This document shows positions 1 to 8,141 of a stretch of 64,000 nt of DNA, piece after piece (position 1 is the stretch's first letter; each line of letters opens with the position of its first letter). Made by a program: the position numbers and the translations under genes. Origin of the DNA: Phycicoccus sp. Soil802. Its GTDB lineage: Bacteria > Actinomycetota > Actinomycetes > Actinomycetales > Dermatophilaceae. A model generated the notes under the pieces. The model had not been told where the DNA came from. It made no database searches and was given only the letters and a program-made list of their open reading frames with translations. The DNA is taken from positions 309,469-373,468 of the forward strand of contig NZ_LMSS01000001.1 in the NCBI RefSeq assembly GCF_001429605.1. The letters are read 5' to 3'.

Positions 1-579
1 TCGGGTGAGGGCTCGGCGGCGGGTGGCAACCAGGTCACCGCTCCGGTGACCGCACCGGTCACGGCCGGTGGCAATGCGGTGTCGGTGCTGGGGGACTCGT
101 CGTCCTCGGGTTCGACCGCGACCGCTCCCTCGGGTGGTTCGGCTGGCGGTGCCGGTGACACGACGTCGGGTGAAGGCTCGGCGGCGGGTGGCAACCAGGT
201 CACCGCTCCGGTGACCGCACCGGTCACCGCCGGTGGCAATGCGGTCTCGGTCTTCGGGGACGCCACCACCACGGGAGCCGCCACCGGGCCCGACCCGGCC
301 ACACCTCCCGGCGACGACCCGAGCGACCCGACGACGCCCACCACGCCTGGTGACGGCGCCGACGGATCGGCGGGCCAGCCCTCGGGCGACACCGGGAGCG
401 GGTCGAGCAGCGCCAACCCGGCAGCCTCGGCCCTTCCGGCCGTCGGAGCACCCACTGCGGCGGCCGCGCTGGCGATGACCGGTGGCGTCCCGTGGCAGCT
501 CCTGCTGCTCGCCGGACCCCTGCTCCTCGCCGGAGCAGGCACCCGGGTCACCGCGCGGAGGTTCGCCGACGTGAGGTGA
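1..579 (+). CDS. Chaplin-like repeat surface protein, sortase-anchored (5' truncated)
   Basis: The reading frame is open from base 1, so the N-terminus lies outside the window. The visible 192 residues hold two copies of a 55-residue unit (165-bp DNA repeat beginning at 1 and at 166). Its core, GNQVTAPVTAPVTAGGNAVS, has the spacing and valine/asparagine pattern of the chaplin domain of actinomycete hydrophobic surface proteins. Unlike classical chaplins these copies have no cysteine. A Ser/Thr/Pro/Gly-rich linker follows, then LAMTG (469-483), a hydrophobic stretch and a short basic tail. That is the layout of a cell-wall sorting signal, and LAxTG is the motif used by class E sortases. Role inferred: wall-anchored, possibly amyloid-like or adhesive surface protein. 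No sortase gene lies in the window. Confidence 0.72.
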   Translation, partial: SGEGSAAGGNQVTAPVTAPVTAGGNAVSVLGDSSSSGSTATAPSGGSAGGAGDTTSGEGSAAGGNQVTAPVTAPVTAGGNAVSVFGDATTTGAATGPDPATPPGDDPSDPTTPTTPGDGADGSAGQPSGDTGSGSSSANPAASALPAVGAPTAAAALAMTGGVPWQLLLLAGPLLLAGAGTRVTARRFADVR

Positions 580-586
580 CCCGGCA

Positions 587-628
587 GGGGAGGACGGACG
601 GTGAAGCAGCCCGCCGTCCGTCCTTCCC
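587..628 (+). terminator. Hairpin terminator after the chaplin-like gene
   Basis: Arms 587-601 and 614-628 (core AGGACGGACGG / CCGTCCGTCCT) pair over 15 bp with one G-U and leave a 12-nt loop. It begins 8 bp after the stop codon and is followed by C/T-rich sequence without a strong U-tract. Confidence 0.6.
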
Positions 629-747
629 CCGCGCCCGCGGCCAGTCCCGAGGCTCACTCTCGGCGAGTCCTTGATGGGATGACGACACCAGGGTGGGGCC
701 GATCCATCAAAGATCCCGAGGCGGTGCGCGACACCAAGGCGGTGCCC

Positions 748-768
748 TATGATCGAACACATGTTCGA
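748..768 (+). promoter_or_regulatory. LexA (SOS) box overlapping a -10 element
   Basis: TCGAACACATGTTCGA at 753-768 is a perfect TCGAAC-N4-GTTCGA dyad, the LexA operator form known from mycobacteria and other actinobacteria. TATGAT at 748-753 is a good -10 box placed so that transcription would start near 760. The operator therefore covers the transcription start. It should place the downstream gene(s) under SOS control. Confidence 0.82.
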
Positions 769-838
769 ATCGCTGGAGGGCTCCCGTCGGTCGTCCAGCA
801 CGGCCGGCGATGTCTGCTTCGGCTCGCCGGCCGGGTGA
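761..838 (+). CDS. Putative leaderless 25-residue leader peptide under the LexA box
   Basis: An ATG at 761 lies 7 nt after the TATGAT -10 box and inside the LexA operator. This is the geometry seen at the leaderless starts elsewhere in this window. It opens a 25-codon frame ending TGA at 836-838, overlapping the first 29 bases of the next gene in another frame. It may be a translated leader coupling expression of the downstream gene, or the ATG may be fortuitous. The peptide matches no family I recognise. Confidence 0.35.
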   Translation: MFESLEGSRRSSSTAGDVCFGSPAG

Positions 839-1247
839 GGCCGGGGGACGCCTCGCGGGTCCGTCGCCGACGAGACCTGCGAGCCCTGCGGTGCCTCCGG
901 GCTGGCCTCCGCTGGTGCCGCCGCCGGAGTCGCACGGCTGGCAGGTCCCCGCCGTCTCGTGGCTGCTCGACTTCTGTCCCTCCGAGTACCGCCTGTATGC
1001 CGGGTGGCGACGGCAGCCGGTCGCGTTGGCCTGGATGACGACCCGGCACATCGACGCGCAGGTGGTCGCGATGCGGCAGGCCTACCGTGAGGTGCGCGTC
1101 GAGCTCGGCGACCACCTCACCAGCGAGGGGCTGGCCCAGGTGCTGGCCGACCTCGAGACCGAGGGGGTGCGGCTGCTCGCGGCGCGACGCAGTGCTGGTC
1201 TGGTCTACGACGCGCTGCAGGGCAAACGCTACGTGCCCAGGTTGTGA
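810..1247 (+). CDS. Conserved hypothetical protein, SOS-regulated
   Basis: A 145-residue protein. After a low-complexity N-terminus it reads PPGWPPLVPPP followed by a tryptophan-rich, helical-looking region (WLLDFCPSEYRLY, then HIDAQVVAMRQAYREVR) and ends KRYVPRL. Similar proteins are, as I recall, common in actinobacteria without assigned function; I cannot name a Pfam family. ATG 810 is the only usable start after the in-frame stop at 750-752, and it has no Shine-Dalgarno, so translation may depend on the overlapping leader frame 761-838. The perfect LexA box 42 bp upstream suggests a DNA-damage role, but nothing in the sequence indicates a catalytic activity. Confidence 0.65.
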   Translation: MSASARRPGEAGGRLAGPSPTRPASPAVPPGWPPLVPPPESHGWQVPAVSWLLDFCPSEYRLYAGWRRQPVALAWMTTRHIDAQVVAMRQAYREVRVELGDHLTSEGLAQVLADLETEGVRLLAARRSAGLVYDALQGKRYVPRL

Positions 1248-1411
1248 GTCCCCGCCACGAACCATGCCGCGCCCCGCACGAGGCTGCCCCACGCGCGGTG
1301 CCGCCCCGCGCGCACACGACCACCCCACGCGCGATGCCGCCCGCGCGCGGTGCGCCGCCGCGCCCGGTGCGCCGCCGCGCCCGGTGGGGCACGGCGGCAT
1401 ACCGAACGGCG
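1248..1411. other. GC-rich low-complexity spacer between convergent genes
   Basis: 164 bp made of imperfect short repeats such as CGCGCCCGGTGCGCCGCCG and CCCCACGCGCG. It separates a rightward and a leftward gene. No clear hairpin terminator and no coding signal are seen; G/C strings could fold in many ways. Confidence 0.5.
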
Positions 1412-2266
1412 TCAGCCCTTCTCGGCGCCCTCGTTGGCGCCCGACACGAAGTAGCGCTGGAAGGCGAAGAACAGCGCCGCGACCGGGATCGTCGTCAGGA
1501 GCGCGGCGCCGAGCTTGAGCGGGTACTGCGAGCCGGCACCCAGGTCGCCGCTGGCCAGGCTGGCCAGGCCGGTCACGAGGGTCTTCAGCTCCGGGCTCTG
1601 CGTGGTGACCAGGAAGTGGGTGAACTCGTTCCAGGAGCCTTGGAACGACAGGATCGTCAGGGTGATGAGGGCTGGGCGGGCCATCGGCAGCACCACCGAC
1701 CAGAAGGTCCGGAACACGCCGGCCCCGTCGATCCGCGCGGCCTCCTCGATCGACACCGGGACCGAGTCGAAGAACTGCTTCATGATGAAGACCCCGGCAG
1801 CGTCGACGACCAGCGGCAGGACCATCGCGGTGTAGCTGTCGTAGATCCCGAGGTAGTTCACCATGAGGAACTTCGGGATCAGGAGCGCGACGCCCGGCAC
1901 GCTCATCACGGCGAGCACGGTGGAGAAGAGGAACCCGCGGCCGCGAAACCTCAGGCGGGACAACGCATATCCGGCCATGCTGTCGAGGAAGACCCGAGCG
2001 GCCGTGATGACGACGGTGACGACGACCGAGTTCGTGAGCCATCGCATGATGGGGAGCGAGGTGTCCCCGCCGATACCGAAGATCCGCTTCCAGGTCGAGA
2101 GGTCGAGCGGGTTGGGGACCAGGCTCAGCGGGTTGTCGGTGGCGCTCGCGTTGGACTTGAACGACGTCGCGGTCTGGATGAGGAACGGGTAGAGGTAGAT
2201 GACCGCGAAGGCCACGAGGATGACGTAGAAGAGCGTCAGCTTCCAACCCTTGGTCCGCTGGTTCAC
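1412..2266 (-). CDS. Carbohydrate ABC transporter permease, MalG type
   Basis: Inner-membrane subunit of a sugar importer, 284 residues with about six hydrophobic segments beginning at residue 10. The cytoplasmic EAA loop that contacts the ATPase is visible at about 174-200 (EEAARIDGAG, then VVLPMARPAL). The GTG at 2266 overlaps the stop of the upstream permease as GTGA, so the two are translationally coupled; longer readings upstream belong to another frame of that permease. No ATP-binding subunit lies in this cluster. It probably uses a shared MsiK-type ATPase encoded elsewhere, as is usual for actinobacterial CUT1 systems (inference). Confidence 0.93.
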   Translation of the reverse strand: MNQRTKGWKLTLFYVILVAFAVIYLYPFLIQTATSFKSNASATDNPLSLVPNPLDLSTWKRIFGIGGDTSLPIMRWLTNSVVVTVVITAARVFLDSMAGYALSRLRFRGRGFLFSTVLAVMSVPGVALLIPKFLMVNYLGIYDSYTAMVLPLVVDAAGVFIMKQFFDSVPVSIEEAARIDGAGVFRTFWSVVLPMARPALITLTILSFQGSWNEFTHFLVTTQSPELKTLVTGLASLASGDLGAGSQYPLKLGAALLTTIPVAALFFAFQRYFVSGANEGAEKG

Positions 2267-3399
2267 CTCACACCTCCGGTGCCGGTGCCCTGGGTCGCGA
2301 CGCCGACGGCGGCTGCCCGCCCGAAGCGTCGCCTCGGCTTGATGTCCTTGTCGCGCATGAGCCACCGCTGGAAGGCGGTCAGCACGACGATGAGGACGAA
2401 GACGATGAAGGACATCGCCGCGCCACTGCCGTACTGGAGGCTCGTGAAGGACTGCTTGTAGGACAGGTAGGCCGGGGTCAGCGTGGTGTTGGCGGGGGCA
2501 CCCTTGCCCATGACGTAGATCTGGTCGAAGAGCTGCCAGGTGCCGATCAGCCCGAGCGTGGTCACGAGGAAGAACGCCGGCTTGAGCATGGGGATGGTGA
2601 CGTGGCGGAGCTTCTGCCAGCCGGTGGCGCCGTCGAGCATGGCGGCCTCCTCGACCTCGACCGGCACGTCCTGCAGGGCCGCCAGGAACATCAGCATGAA
2701 GGTGCCGGTGGTGGTCCAGACCGCCAGGATGATGACGACGCACATGGCGACCGAGGGCCCGGCGAACCAGTCCCAGACCGAGCGGCCGAGGACCAGGCCC
2801 TGGCCCCACCCGGGGTTGTCACCCGCGCCGAACCAGCCCAGCACGATGTGGAAGAGCCCGCGCGAGTCGCTGAACCAGGCCGGCCCCTTGATGCCCACGG
2901 CGCTGAGGACCGCGTTCACCGCGCCCGAGTTGGCGAAGAGGAACAGGAACACCACGCTGATCGCGATCGAGCTCGTGACCGAAGGGAAGTAGAACGCGGT
3001 GCGGAAGAAGCCCTTCCCTTTGAGGAAACGGTTGCTGACGATCAGCGCCAGGAAGAACGACACCGCCGTCTGGAGTGGCACGACGAACAGCACGTACCAG
3101 AAGTTGTTGTTGAGGGACTGCATGAAGTTGGCGCGCTTGAGGCCGTCCTGGGTGAACAGGGACGTGTAGTTGCTGGTCCCCACCCACTCGGCGTTGGTGC
3201 CGCCGTTGAAGGGCGAGCCGTTGCCGTTCCAGTTGGTGAAGCTGACGTAGAGGGCCATCACGATCGGGATGAACAGGAACAGCCCGAGGATGATCATCAT
3301 GGGCGCGGTGAACAACCAGCCTGCGACGGCCTCGCCGCCGCGGATCCCGCCGCCGGCCTTGGCGCGGCGGCGGGATCCGGGGATGACGGTCATGCTCAC
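2263..3399 (-). CDS. Carbohydrate ABC transporter permease, MalF type
   Basis: 378 residues, partner of the following permease. A basic cytoplasmic N-terminus is followed by a first membrane segment at about 27-52, a periplasmic loop rich in N and G, further membrane segments and the EAA loop EEAAMLDGATG at about 250-260. The GTG at 3399 overlaps the stop codon of the binding-protein gene (GTGA); ATG 3393, two codons later, is an equally possible start. The substrate is not readable from the permease, but the divergent debranching-type glycosidase suggests an alpha-glucan-derived oligosaccharide. Confidence 0.93.
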   Translation of the reverse strand: MSMTVIPGSRRRAKAGGGIRGGEAVAGWLFTAPMMIILGLFLFIPIVMALYVSFTNWNGNGSPFNGGTNAEWVGTSNYTSLFTQDGLKRANFMQSLNNNFWYVLFVVPLQTAVSFFLALIVSNRFLKGKGFFRTAFYFPSVTSSIAISVVFLFLFANSGAVNAVLSAVGIKGPAWFSDSRGLFHIVLGWFGAGDNPGWGQGLVLGRSVWDWFAGPSVAMCVVIILAVWTTTGTFMLMFLAALQDVPVEVEEAAMLDGATGWQKLRHVTIPMLKPAFFLVTTLGLIGTWQLFDQIYVMGKGAPANTTLTPAYLSYKQSFTSLQYGSGAAMSFIVFVLIVVLTAFQRWLMRDKDIKPRRRFGRAAAVGVATQGTGTGGVR

Positions 3400-4634
3400 T
3401 GACCCTTGAGGGCCGCGTCGCCGTTCTTCTGCAGGCTGGACAGGATCGTCTTCGGGTCCTTGCTCGCCAGCTGCTCGAGGTCGGTGTTGAAGGCGGCCAT
3501 CACCGGGTCGAAGCCCGGCACGTTCACCGGACCGGTGCCGTAGGCACCACCGGCGGAGAACGCGGCGTCGTCAGGGAAGGCGGCGGCATACTGCGTCGAG
3601 CCCTCCTTGGTGGACGGCATGACACCGAACGCCTTGGCGAACTCCATCTGCTGGTCGACCGAGGTCAGCGACTTCACGAGGTCGACCGCGGCGGCCTGGT
3701 TCTTCGACTTGGCGGCGATGCCCCAGCAGTTGCTGAACAGCAGCGTGCCCTTGCCGGCCGGACCAGCCGGCAGCTCGACGACCTTGGCCTTGATGTCGGG
3801 GAAGTCGTTCTTCAGCGCGCCGCGGATCCAGTTGCCCTCGATGGTCATCGCGGCCTTGCCCTTGCCCAGCGCCTCGCCACCCCAGCCGGCGTCGACCTGC
3901 TTGGCGTACTTCATCGAGCCGGCCTTGAGCAGCTTCTGCGCCTCGGTGAGCCCGGCGACGTTCTCCGGGGAGTCGGCCGTCACGGTCTTGCCGTCGGGGC
4001 TGACGACCCAGCCGCCGGCCTGACGCATGAAGACCCCGAGCCGGGCCCACTCGCCACTGACGACGAGGCCGGTGACCTTGCCGCTCGTGAGCTTCTTGGC
4101 CACGGTCTCCAGACCTGCCCAGTCCTTGGGGATGTCGGCGTCGGTCAGACCGGCCTTGGTCCACATCTCGGTGTTGATGACCAGGGCGAGCGTCGAGAAG
4201 TCCTTCGGCGCGCACTGGAGCTTGCCGTCGTAGGTGTAGGTCTGCACGAGGCTGTCGAGGTAGCCCGCGTCCTTGACCTGGTCGCCGTAGGCGTAGAGGT
4301 TGCCCGCCTTGGCGAAGTCGCCGATGCGGCCGGCGTCGGCGTAGAAGATGTCCGGGGGAGTGCCACCGGCGAAGCCCTGACCGAGCTGCTGGTTGAGGTC
4401 GGAGGCGACGACGACCTCAGCGGTGTTGCCGGTCTTCTTGGCCCAGGTGTCAGCGGCCGCCTTGACGGCCGCGGTCTCGGCGTCGCCGGACGTGCCGATC
4501 AGGATCTGCAGCTTCGCCGGGCCGGACGACTGCTGCGGTTTGGCGCCTTCGTCGAAGCCGCCGCCACCGCAGGCGGTCAGCGCCAGCGATGTCGTGGCCG
4601 CGACGACCAGGGCCAGGGTGGTGTTGCGCCTCAT
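3396..4634 (-). CDS. Sugar ABC transporter substrate-binding lipoprotein
   Basis: 412 residues with a lipoprotein signal: Met-Arg-Arg, a hydrophobic stretch and the lipobox LTAC at about residues 19-22, so the mature protein is anchored by its N-terminal cysteine. The rest has the character of the extracellular solute-binding family 1 (maltose-binding-like), for example GGTPPDIFYADAGRIGDFA and WTKAGLTDADIPKDW. ATG 4634 is preceded by a GGAG ribosome site (revcomp of 4640-4645). It is the first gene of a three-gene transport operon overlapping both permeases in order, 62 bp downstream of the LacI-type regulator. Confidence 0.93.
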   Translation of the reverse strand: MRRNTTLALVVAATTSLALTACGGGGFDEGAKPQQSSGPAKLQILIGTSGDAETAAVKAAADTWAKKTGNTAEVVVASDLNQQLGQGFAGGTPPDIFYADAGRIGDFAKAGNLYAYGDQVKDAGYLDSLVQTYTYDGKLQCAPKDFSTLALVINTEMWTKAGLTDADIPKDWAGLETVAKKLTSGKVTGLVVSGEWARLGVFMRQAGGWVVSPDGKTVTADSPENVAGLTEAQKLLKAGSMKYAKQVDAGWGGEALGKGKAAMTIEGNWIRGALKNDFPDIKAKVVELPAGPAGKGTLLFSNCWGIAAKSKNQAAAVDLVKSLTSVDQQMEFAKAFGVMPSTKEGSTQYAAAFPDDAAFSAGGAYGTGPVNVPGFDPVMAAFNTDLEQLASKDPKTILSSLQKNGDAALKGQ

Positions 4635-4696
4635 GGATGCTCCTCAGGATGGGTTTGCCGTCCGCAGGGATGTCGGACGACCTGGGTGACTCAGGG

Positions 4697-5767
4697 TCAG
4701 GGGGTGGGTCGGGGTACAGGGGTCGGAGGGCGTGCTGGGGTGTCGCCCGCGCGGGAGGTGCTCTCGCGGACCGTGAGCGTCGGGGCCAGCAAGGCGGTCA
4801 GGGACAGGTCGGTGCCCTTCGCATGGACGATCCGCCACGCCTCGGCGGCCGCCTGCTGGAGCGGCTGGCGCAGGCTGCTCAGCTGCAGGGCCTCCGCGAC
4901 GTCGCTGTCGTCGAACCCCACCACGCCGATGTCGCGGCCGGGCTCGAGGCCGCGGTTGCGGACCGCCCGCAGCGCTCCGAGGGCCAGCAGGTCGGACGCG
5001 CAGAGGATGGCGCTGTCCGGCCCGAGGCGCGCCAGCAACCGGTCGGCCGCCGCAGTCGCGGCGGCGAGGTCCTGCACCGCCTCCTCGGCGATGGGGTCGT
5101 CCGCCAGACCGGCGTCGGCGAGGCCGGCCAGCCAGCCTCGGCGCCGGTCGTCGCCGACGGGGGAGCCGTCCGGCCACCCCAAATAGGCGACCGAGGCGTA
5201 GCCCTGCCCGAGCAGGTGCTCGACTGCGAGCTCCATGCCGGCGCGTCCGTCGACGTCGACCCACCGACCCATGTGGGGTTCGTCCCAGATCCGGCCGAAG
5301 GTCACGAAGGGCACGTCGTTCTGGAGCAGCCAGGCGGGCCGGGGGTCGTCGTGCCGGGTGTCACCCAGCACGAACCCGTCGACCAGCCCGGTGGAGAGGA
5401 TCTGGTCGTAGCCCGCGAGCAGGCTGGTCAGGTCGGGAGCGAAGGTGACCAGGTGGCAGCTGTGGTCGGGGGCCGCCACGGTCAGCTCGACGAGGAAGCC
5501 GTCGAGGATGTGGCCCATCTTGCCGGCGCCCGAGGGGTTCACCTCGAACCCGTAGGCGGAGGCCTTGCGCCGGCGCAGCTGCTGCGCCGCCGCGTTGGGG
5601 GTGAACCCGAGGCGCTCGATCTCGCGGTGGACGCGCACGAGCGTGGCGGGCGCGACCCGCTGGGGGTAGTTGAGAGCGTTGCTGACGGTCTGGCGGGACA
5701 CCCCGGCCGCGGTGGCGACGTCGACGATCGTCGCTCGTCCGCGGGACTGCTCAGGTCCACTTGCCAC
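4697..5767 (-). CDS. LacI-family transcriptional regulator
   Basis: 356 residues. The N-terminal helix-turn-helix reads TIVDVATAAGVSRQTVSNAL (about 13-32) with the hinge helix region around AAQQLRRRKAS, followed by a periplasmic-binding-protein-like sensor domain. GTG 5767 follows AAGGGAG with good spacing. It lies upstream of and in the same direction as the sugar importer, and divergent from the glycosidase at 6013. It most likely represses both until the sugar ligand binds, probably through the dyad at 5819-5832. The C-terminus ends in a proline/threonine-rich tail. Confidence 0.93.
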   Translation of the reverse strand: MASGPEQSRGRATIVDVATAAGVSRQTVSNALNYPQRVAPATLVRVHREIERLGFTPNAAAQQLRRRKASAYGFEVNPSGAGKMGHILDGFLVELTVAAPDHSCHLVTFAPDLTSLLAGYDQILSTGLVDGFVLGDTRHDDPRPAWLLQNDVPFVTFGRIWDEPHMGRWVDVDGRAGMELAVEHLLGQGYASVAYLGWPDGSPVGDDRRRGWLAGLADAGLADDPIAEEAVQDLAAATAAADRLLARLGPDSAILCASDLLALGALRAVRNRGLEPGRDIGVVGFDDSDVAEALQLSSLRQPLQQAAAEAWRIVHAKGTDLSLTALLAPTLTVRESTSRAGDTPARPPTPVPRPTP

Positions 5768-5818
5768 AACCGCTCCCTTGCGCTGTGATCGACCGACGGC
5801 TTGGGTGAAGATGCCCTA

Positions 5819-5832
5819 TTTGAACGATCCAA
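5819..5832. promoter_or_regulatory. Candidate LacI-family operator between divergent sugar genes
   Basis: TTTGAACGATCCAA is a 14-bp imperfect dyad (10 of 14 positions symmetric) with a central CG, as is typical of LacI-family operators. It lies 52 bp upstream of the regulator start. TTGAAC at 5820-5825 could also be a -35 for rightward transcription, with TATGGC at 5843-5848 as a weak -10. Confidence 0.45.
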
Positions 5833-5894
5833 CTAGGCTGAATATGGCCCACGGCGGGCCGGCAGTCAAGAGATCATGGCCACCAACCCTTGAC

Positions 5895-5978
5895 GAATGC
5901 CCTGAGGGAAGCCTTTAGGAAAGCCTTGGGGAACGCCCTGAGGGAAGCCTTGAGGAATGCCCTGATGGAAGCCCCTGA
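5895..5978 (+). repeat. Seven-copy 12-bp tandem repeat before the glycosidase
   Basis: Consecutive 12-bp units of the form GRAWGCCYTKRK (for example GAATGCCCTGAG, GGAAGCCTTTAG, GAAAGCCTTGGG, GAACGCCCTGAG) run without a break. Being 4 codons long the repeat keeps frame. If translation began at TTG 5890 it would encode an Ala/Leu/Arg helix of NALR/EALR units. It may be a variable-number repeat in the 5' leader or in an N-terminal extension. Confidence 0.8.
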
Positions 5979-6012
5979 TGGACCCAGTGCTGAACCCGGA
6001 AGCGAGGCCCGC

Positions 6013-8094
6013 GTGACCACCGAGCAGAGCCCACGTCAACCGTGGCTGCACGACCTGCGGATCATCGTCGACGGCAACGCGACGGCCCTGTCCGCGACCA
6101 CGGGTGACGTGAGCCCCGGAGCCGGTCACGGGCTCTTCGTCGACGACGTGCGCCTCCTGTCCAGGCTCGAGCTGACCGTCTCGGGCGAGACGCCCAGCGC
6201 GGTCGCCTCGGAGGCCGGTGGTGCCACGGCGGAGTTCTTCGGCGCGGCTCGCGGGCTGGGCGACGAGGGGCCCGACCCGACCGTCGAGGTCCGCCGGGTG
6301 CGCACCCTGGAGGGAGCCACCCTGCACGAGGACGTGACGGTGACCTCGCGGGCTGCCCGCACCGTCCGCGCGACGTTGCGGCTCGAGCTCGGGTCCGACG
6401 GCCTGGCCATCGCCCGGGTGAAGTACGGCACCTTCGACGCTCCGTCGGTGGCGCCCGAGCTGACCGACGGGGTCCTGACGTTCACCACTGAACGGCACAG
6501 CACGCGCGTCGACTTCGACCCCGGTCCGACCCGACTCGAGGTCGCGACGGACCGCGCCGTCGTCAGCCACGACGTCGTCGTGGAGCCCGGCGAGAGCCAG
6601 ACCCTCAGGGTGACCGTCACCGCCTCCCGGACGACAGCCTCGGAGTTCGACGCCGACCCGGGCGGCGCCGCCGTCACGTGGGGCGACATCCGCGTCACGT
6701 CCGACGAGCCGCGTCTCGCGCCCCTCGTCGCCCAGTCCACGGACGACCTGCAGCACCTCCTGCTCCGCGACCCCCTCGAGCCGGCCGACGTCTTCGCCGC
6801 AGCCGGATCTCCCTGGTACCTCACGCTTTTCGGTCGGGACTCGATCTGGGCGGCGCGGATGATGCTGCCCTTCGGCACCGAGCTCGCAGGCGGCACGCTG
6901 CGCGCACTGGCCCGTCGTCAGGGCACGCGACACGACGCCGACTCGGCCGAGCAGCCCGGCAAGATCGCCCACGAGGTGCGCCGCACGGCATACACGGGGT
7001 CGCCGCGGAAGGGAGACCTGGCGCTCCCCCCGCTCTACTACGGCACCGTCGACGCCACCGCCCTGTGGGTGACGCTGCTCGTCGAGGCCTGGCGCTGGGG
7101 GCTGTCGGAGGGCGAGGTCCGCGCGCTGCTCCCCAACCTGCGCGCGGCCGTGGCCTGGCTCACCTCGGACGGCCAGCCCGACGACGACGGCTTCCTCAAG
7201 TACCTCGACACCACGGGCCACGGCCTCGCCAACCAGGGCTGGAAGGACTCCGGCGACTCGATGCGCATGCGCGACGGCAGCGTCGCTGCCGCGCCGATCG
7301 CCCTCGTCGAGGCGCAGGCGTATGCCGTGGAGGCACTGCTCGGGGCCGCTGACCTCCTCGACGCGCTGGGTGAGGACGGAGCGGACACCGCACGGGTGGA
7401 GGCCGGGGCGTTGCGGGAGCGCGTGCGGCGGGCTTTCTGGGTCGAAGGCGGTGCGGGCCGCTACCTCGCGATGGCGCTCGACGGGTCGGGCAAACCCGTG
7501 GACGGGCTGGGCTCCAACATGGGGCACGCGCTCGGTACCGGCACGCTGGACGCCGCGGAGGCCGCCGCGGTCGGGGAGACGGTGACGGGTGACGAGCTGC
7601 TCGACACCTTCGGCGTGCGCACCCTCGGCACCGGCAACGGTGGGTTCAACCCGATCGGCTACCACACGGGGTCGGTGTGGACCCACGACACCGCCATCGT
7701 CGCGCTGGGCCTGGCCCGTGAAGGGCTGACCGGGCCGGCTGCCCGCGTGGCGCAGGCCCTCGTGGCGTCCGCCGAGGCGTTCGACTACCGCTGGCCCGAG
7801 CTCTACTCGGGGCTGCCCATGCTGGGTCGCCCCTCGCCCTACCCCGCCTCGTGCCGACCGCAGGCGTGGTCCGCGGCCTCGGCCGGTGCCATCCTCACCG
7901 TCGCACTCGGCCTGCGCGCCGACCTGCCCGGCGGTGTCCTGCACGTCGACCCCGTCCTGCCGCTGCCGTTCGGCGCGCTGCGCGTCGAGGGCCTGCGGCT
8001 GGGTGGCGTGCCCTTCACGGTGTCCGTCAGCCGCGACGGTGAGGTGGAGGTCACCGGGGTCCCGCAGGAGGTCCGGATCAGCCGGGGCGCATAG
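6013..8094 (+). CDS. Glycogen-debranching-type amylo-alpha-1,6-glucosidase family protein
   Basis: About 693 residues. The N-terminal half (from [12 protein letters not shown]) is the GDE_N_bis-type beta domain. The C-terminal half is an (alpha/alpha)6 six-hairpin glycosidase-like domain with [25 protein letters not shown] and [13 protein letters not shown], which carry the acidic and aromatic residues expected of the family. Predicted role: cytoplasmic hydrolysis of alpha-1,6 branches or of oligosaccharides brought in by the divergent importer. GTG 6013 is chosen because it gives the usual short lead-in and has GAGG 5 nt upstream. ATG 5965 (with GAGGAA) and TTG 5890 are in frame and would add part or all of the 12-bp-repeat-encoded helix. 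Confidence 0.85.
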   Translation: MTTEQSPRQPWLHDLRIIVDGNATALSATTGDVSPGAGHGLFVDDVRLLSRLELTVSGETPSAVASEAGGATAEFFGAARGLGDEGPDPTVEVRRVRTLEGATLHEDVTVTSRAARTVRATLRLELGSDGLAIARVKYGTFDAPSVAPELTDGVLTFTTERHSTRVDFDPGPTRLEVATDRAVVSHDVVVEPGESQTLRVTVTASRTTASEFDADPGGAAVTWGDIRVTSDEPRLAPLVAQSTDDLQHLLLRDPLEPADVFAAAGSPWYLTLFGRDSIWAARMMLPFGTELAGGTLRALARRQGTRHDADSAEQPGKIAHEVRRTAYTGSPRKGDLALPPLYYGTVDATALWVTLLVEAWRWGLSEGEVRALLPNLRAAVAWLTSDGQPDDDGFLKYLDTTGHGLANQGWKDSGDSMRMRDGSVAAAPIALVEAQAYAVEALLGAADLLDALGEDGADTARVEAGALRERVRRAFWVEGGAGRYLAMALDGSGKPVDGLGSNMGHALGTGTLDAAEAAAVGETVTGDELLDTFGVRTLGTGNGGFNPIGYHTGSVWTHDTAIVALGLAREGLTGPAARVAQALVASAEAFDYRWPELYSGLPMLGRPSPYPASCRPQAWSAASAGAILTVALGLRADLPGGVLHVDPVLPLPFGALRVEGLRLGGVPFTVSVSRDGEVEVTGVPQEVRISRGA

Positions 8095-8141
8095 ACTCGG
8101 GCGGTTCCCCTGCAGAGATGACAACCGGAAGGACGGCGTGC

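Noticed and set aside
166-264. 165-bp repeat considered as a duplicated mobile segment
   Set aside because: It is in frame and part of the chaplin-like protein's internal repetition.
1248-1411. Short GC repeats considered as a CRISPR or regulatory array
   Set aside because: Units vary in length and sequence, with no regular spacers; it is simple low-complexity DNA.
5866-8124. Long leftward open frame antisense to the debranching enzyme
   Set aside because: No recognisable domain. The repeated GFPQG-like start is just the 12-bp repeat read backwards.
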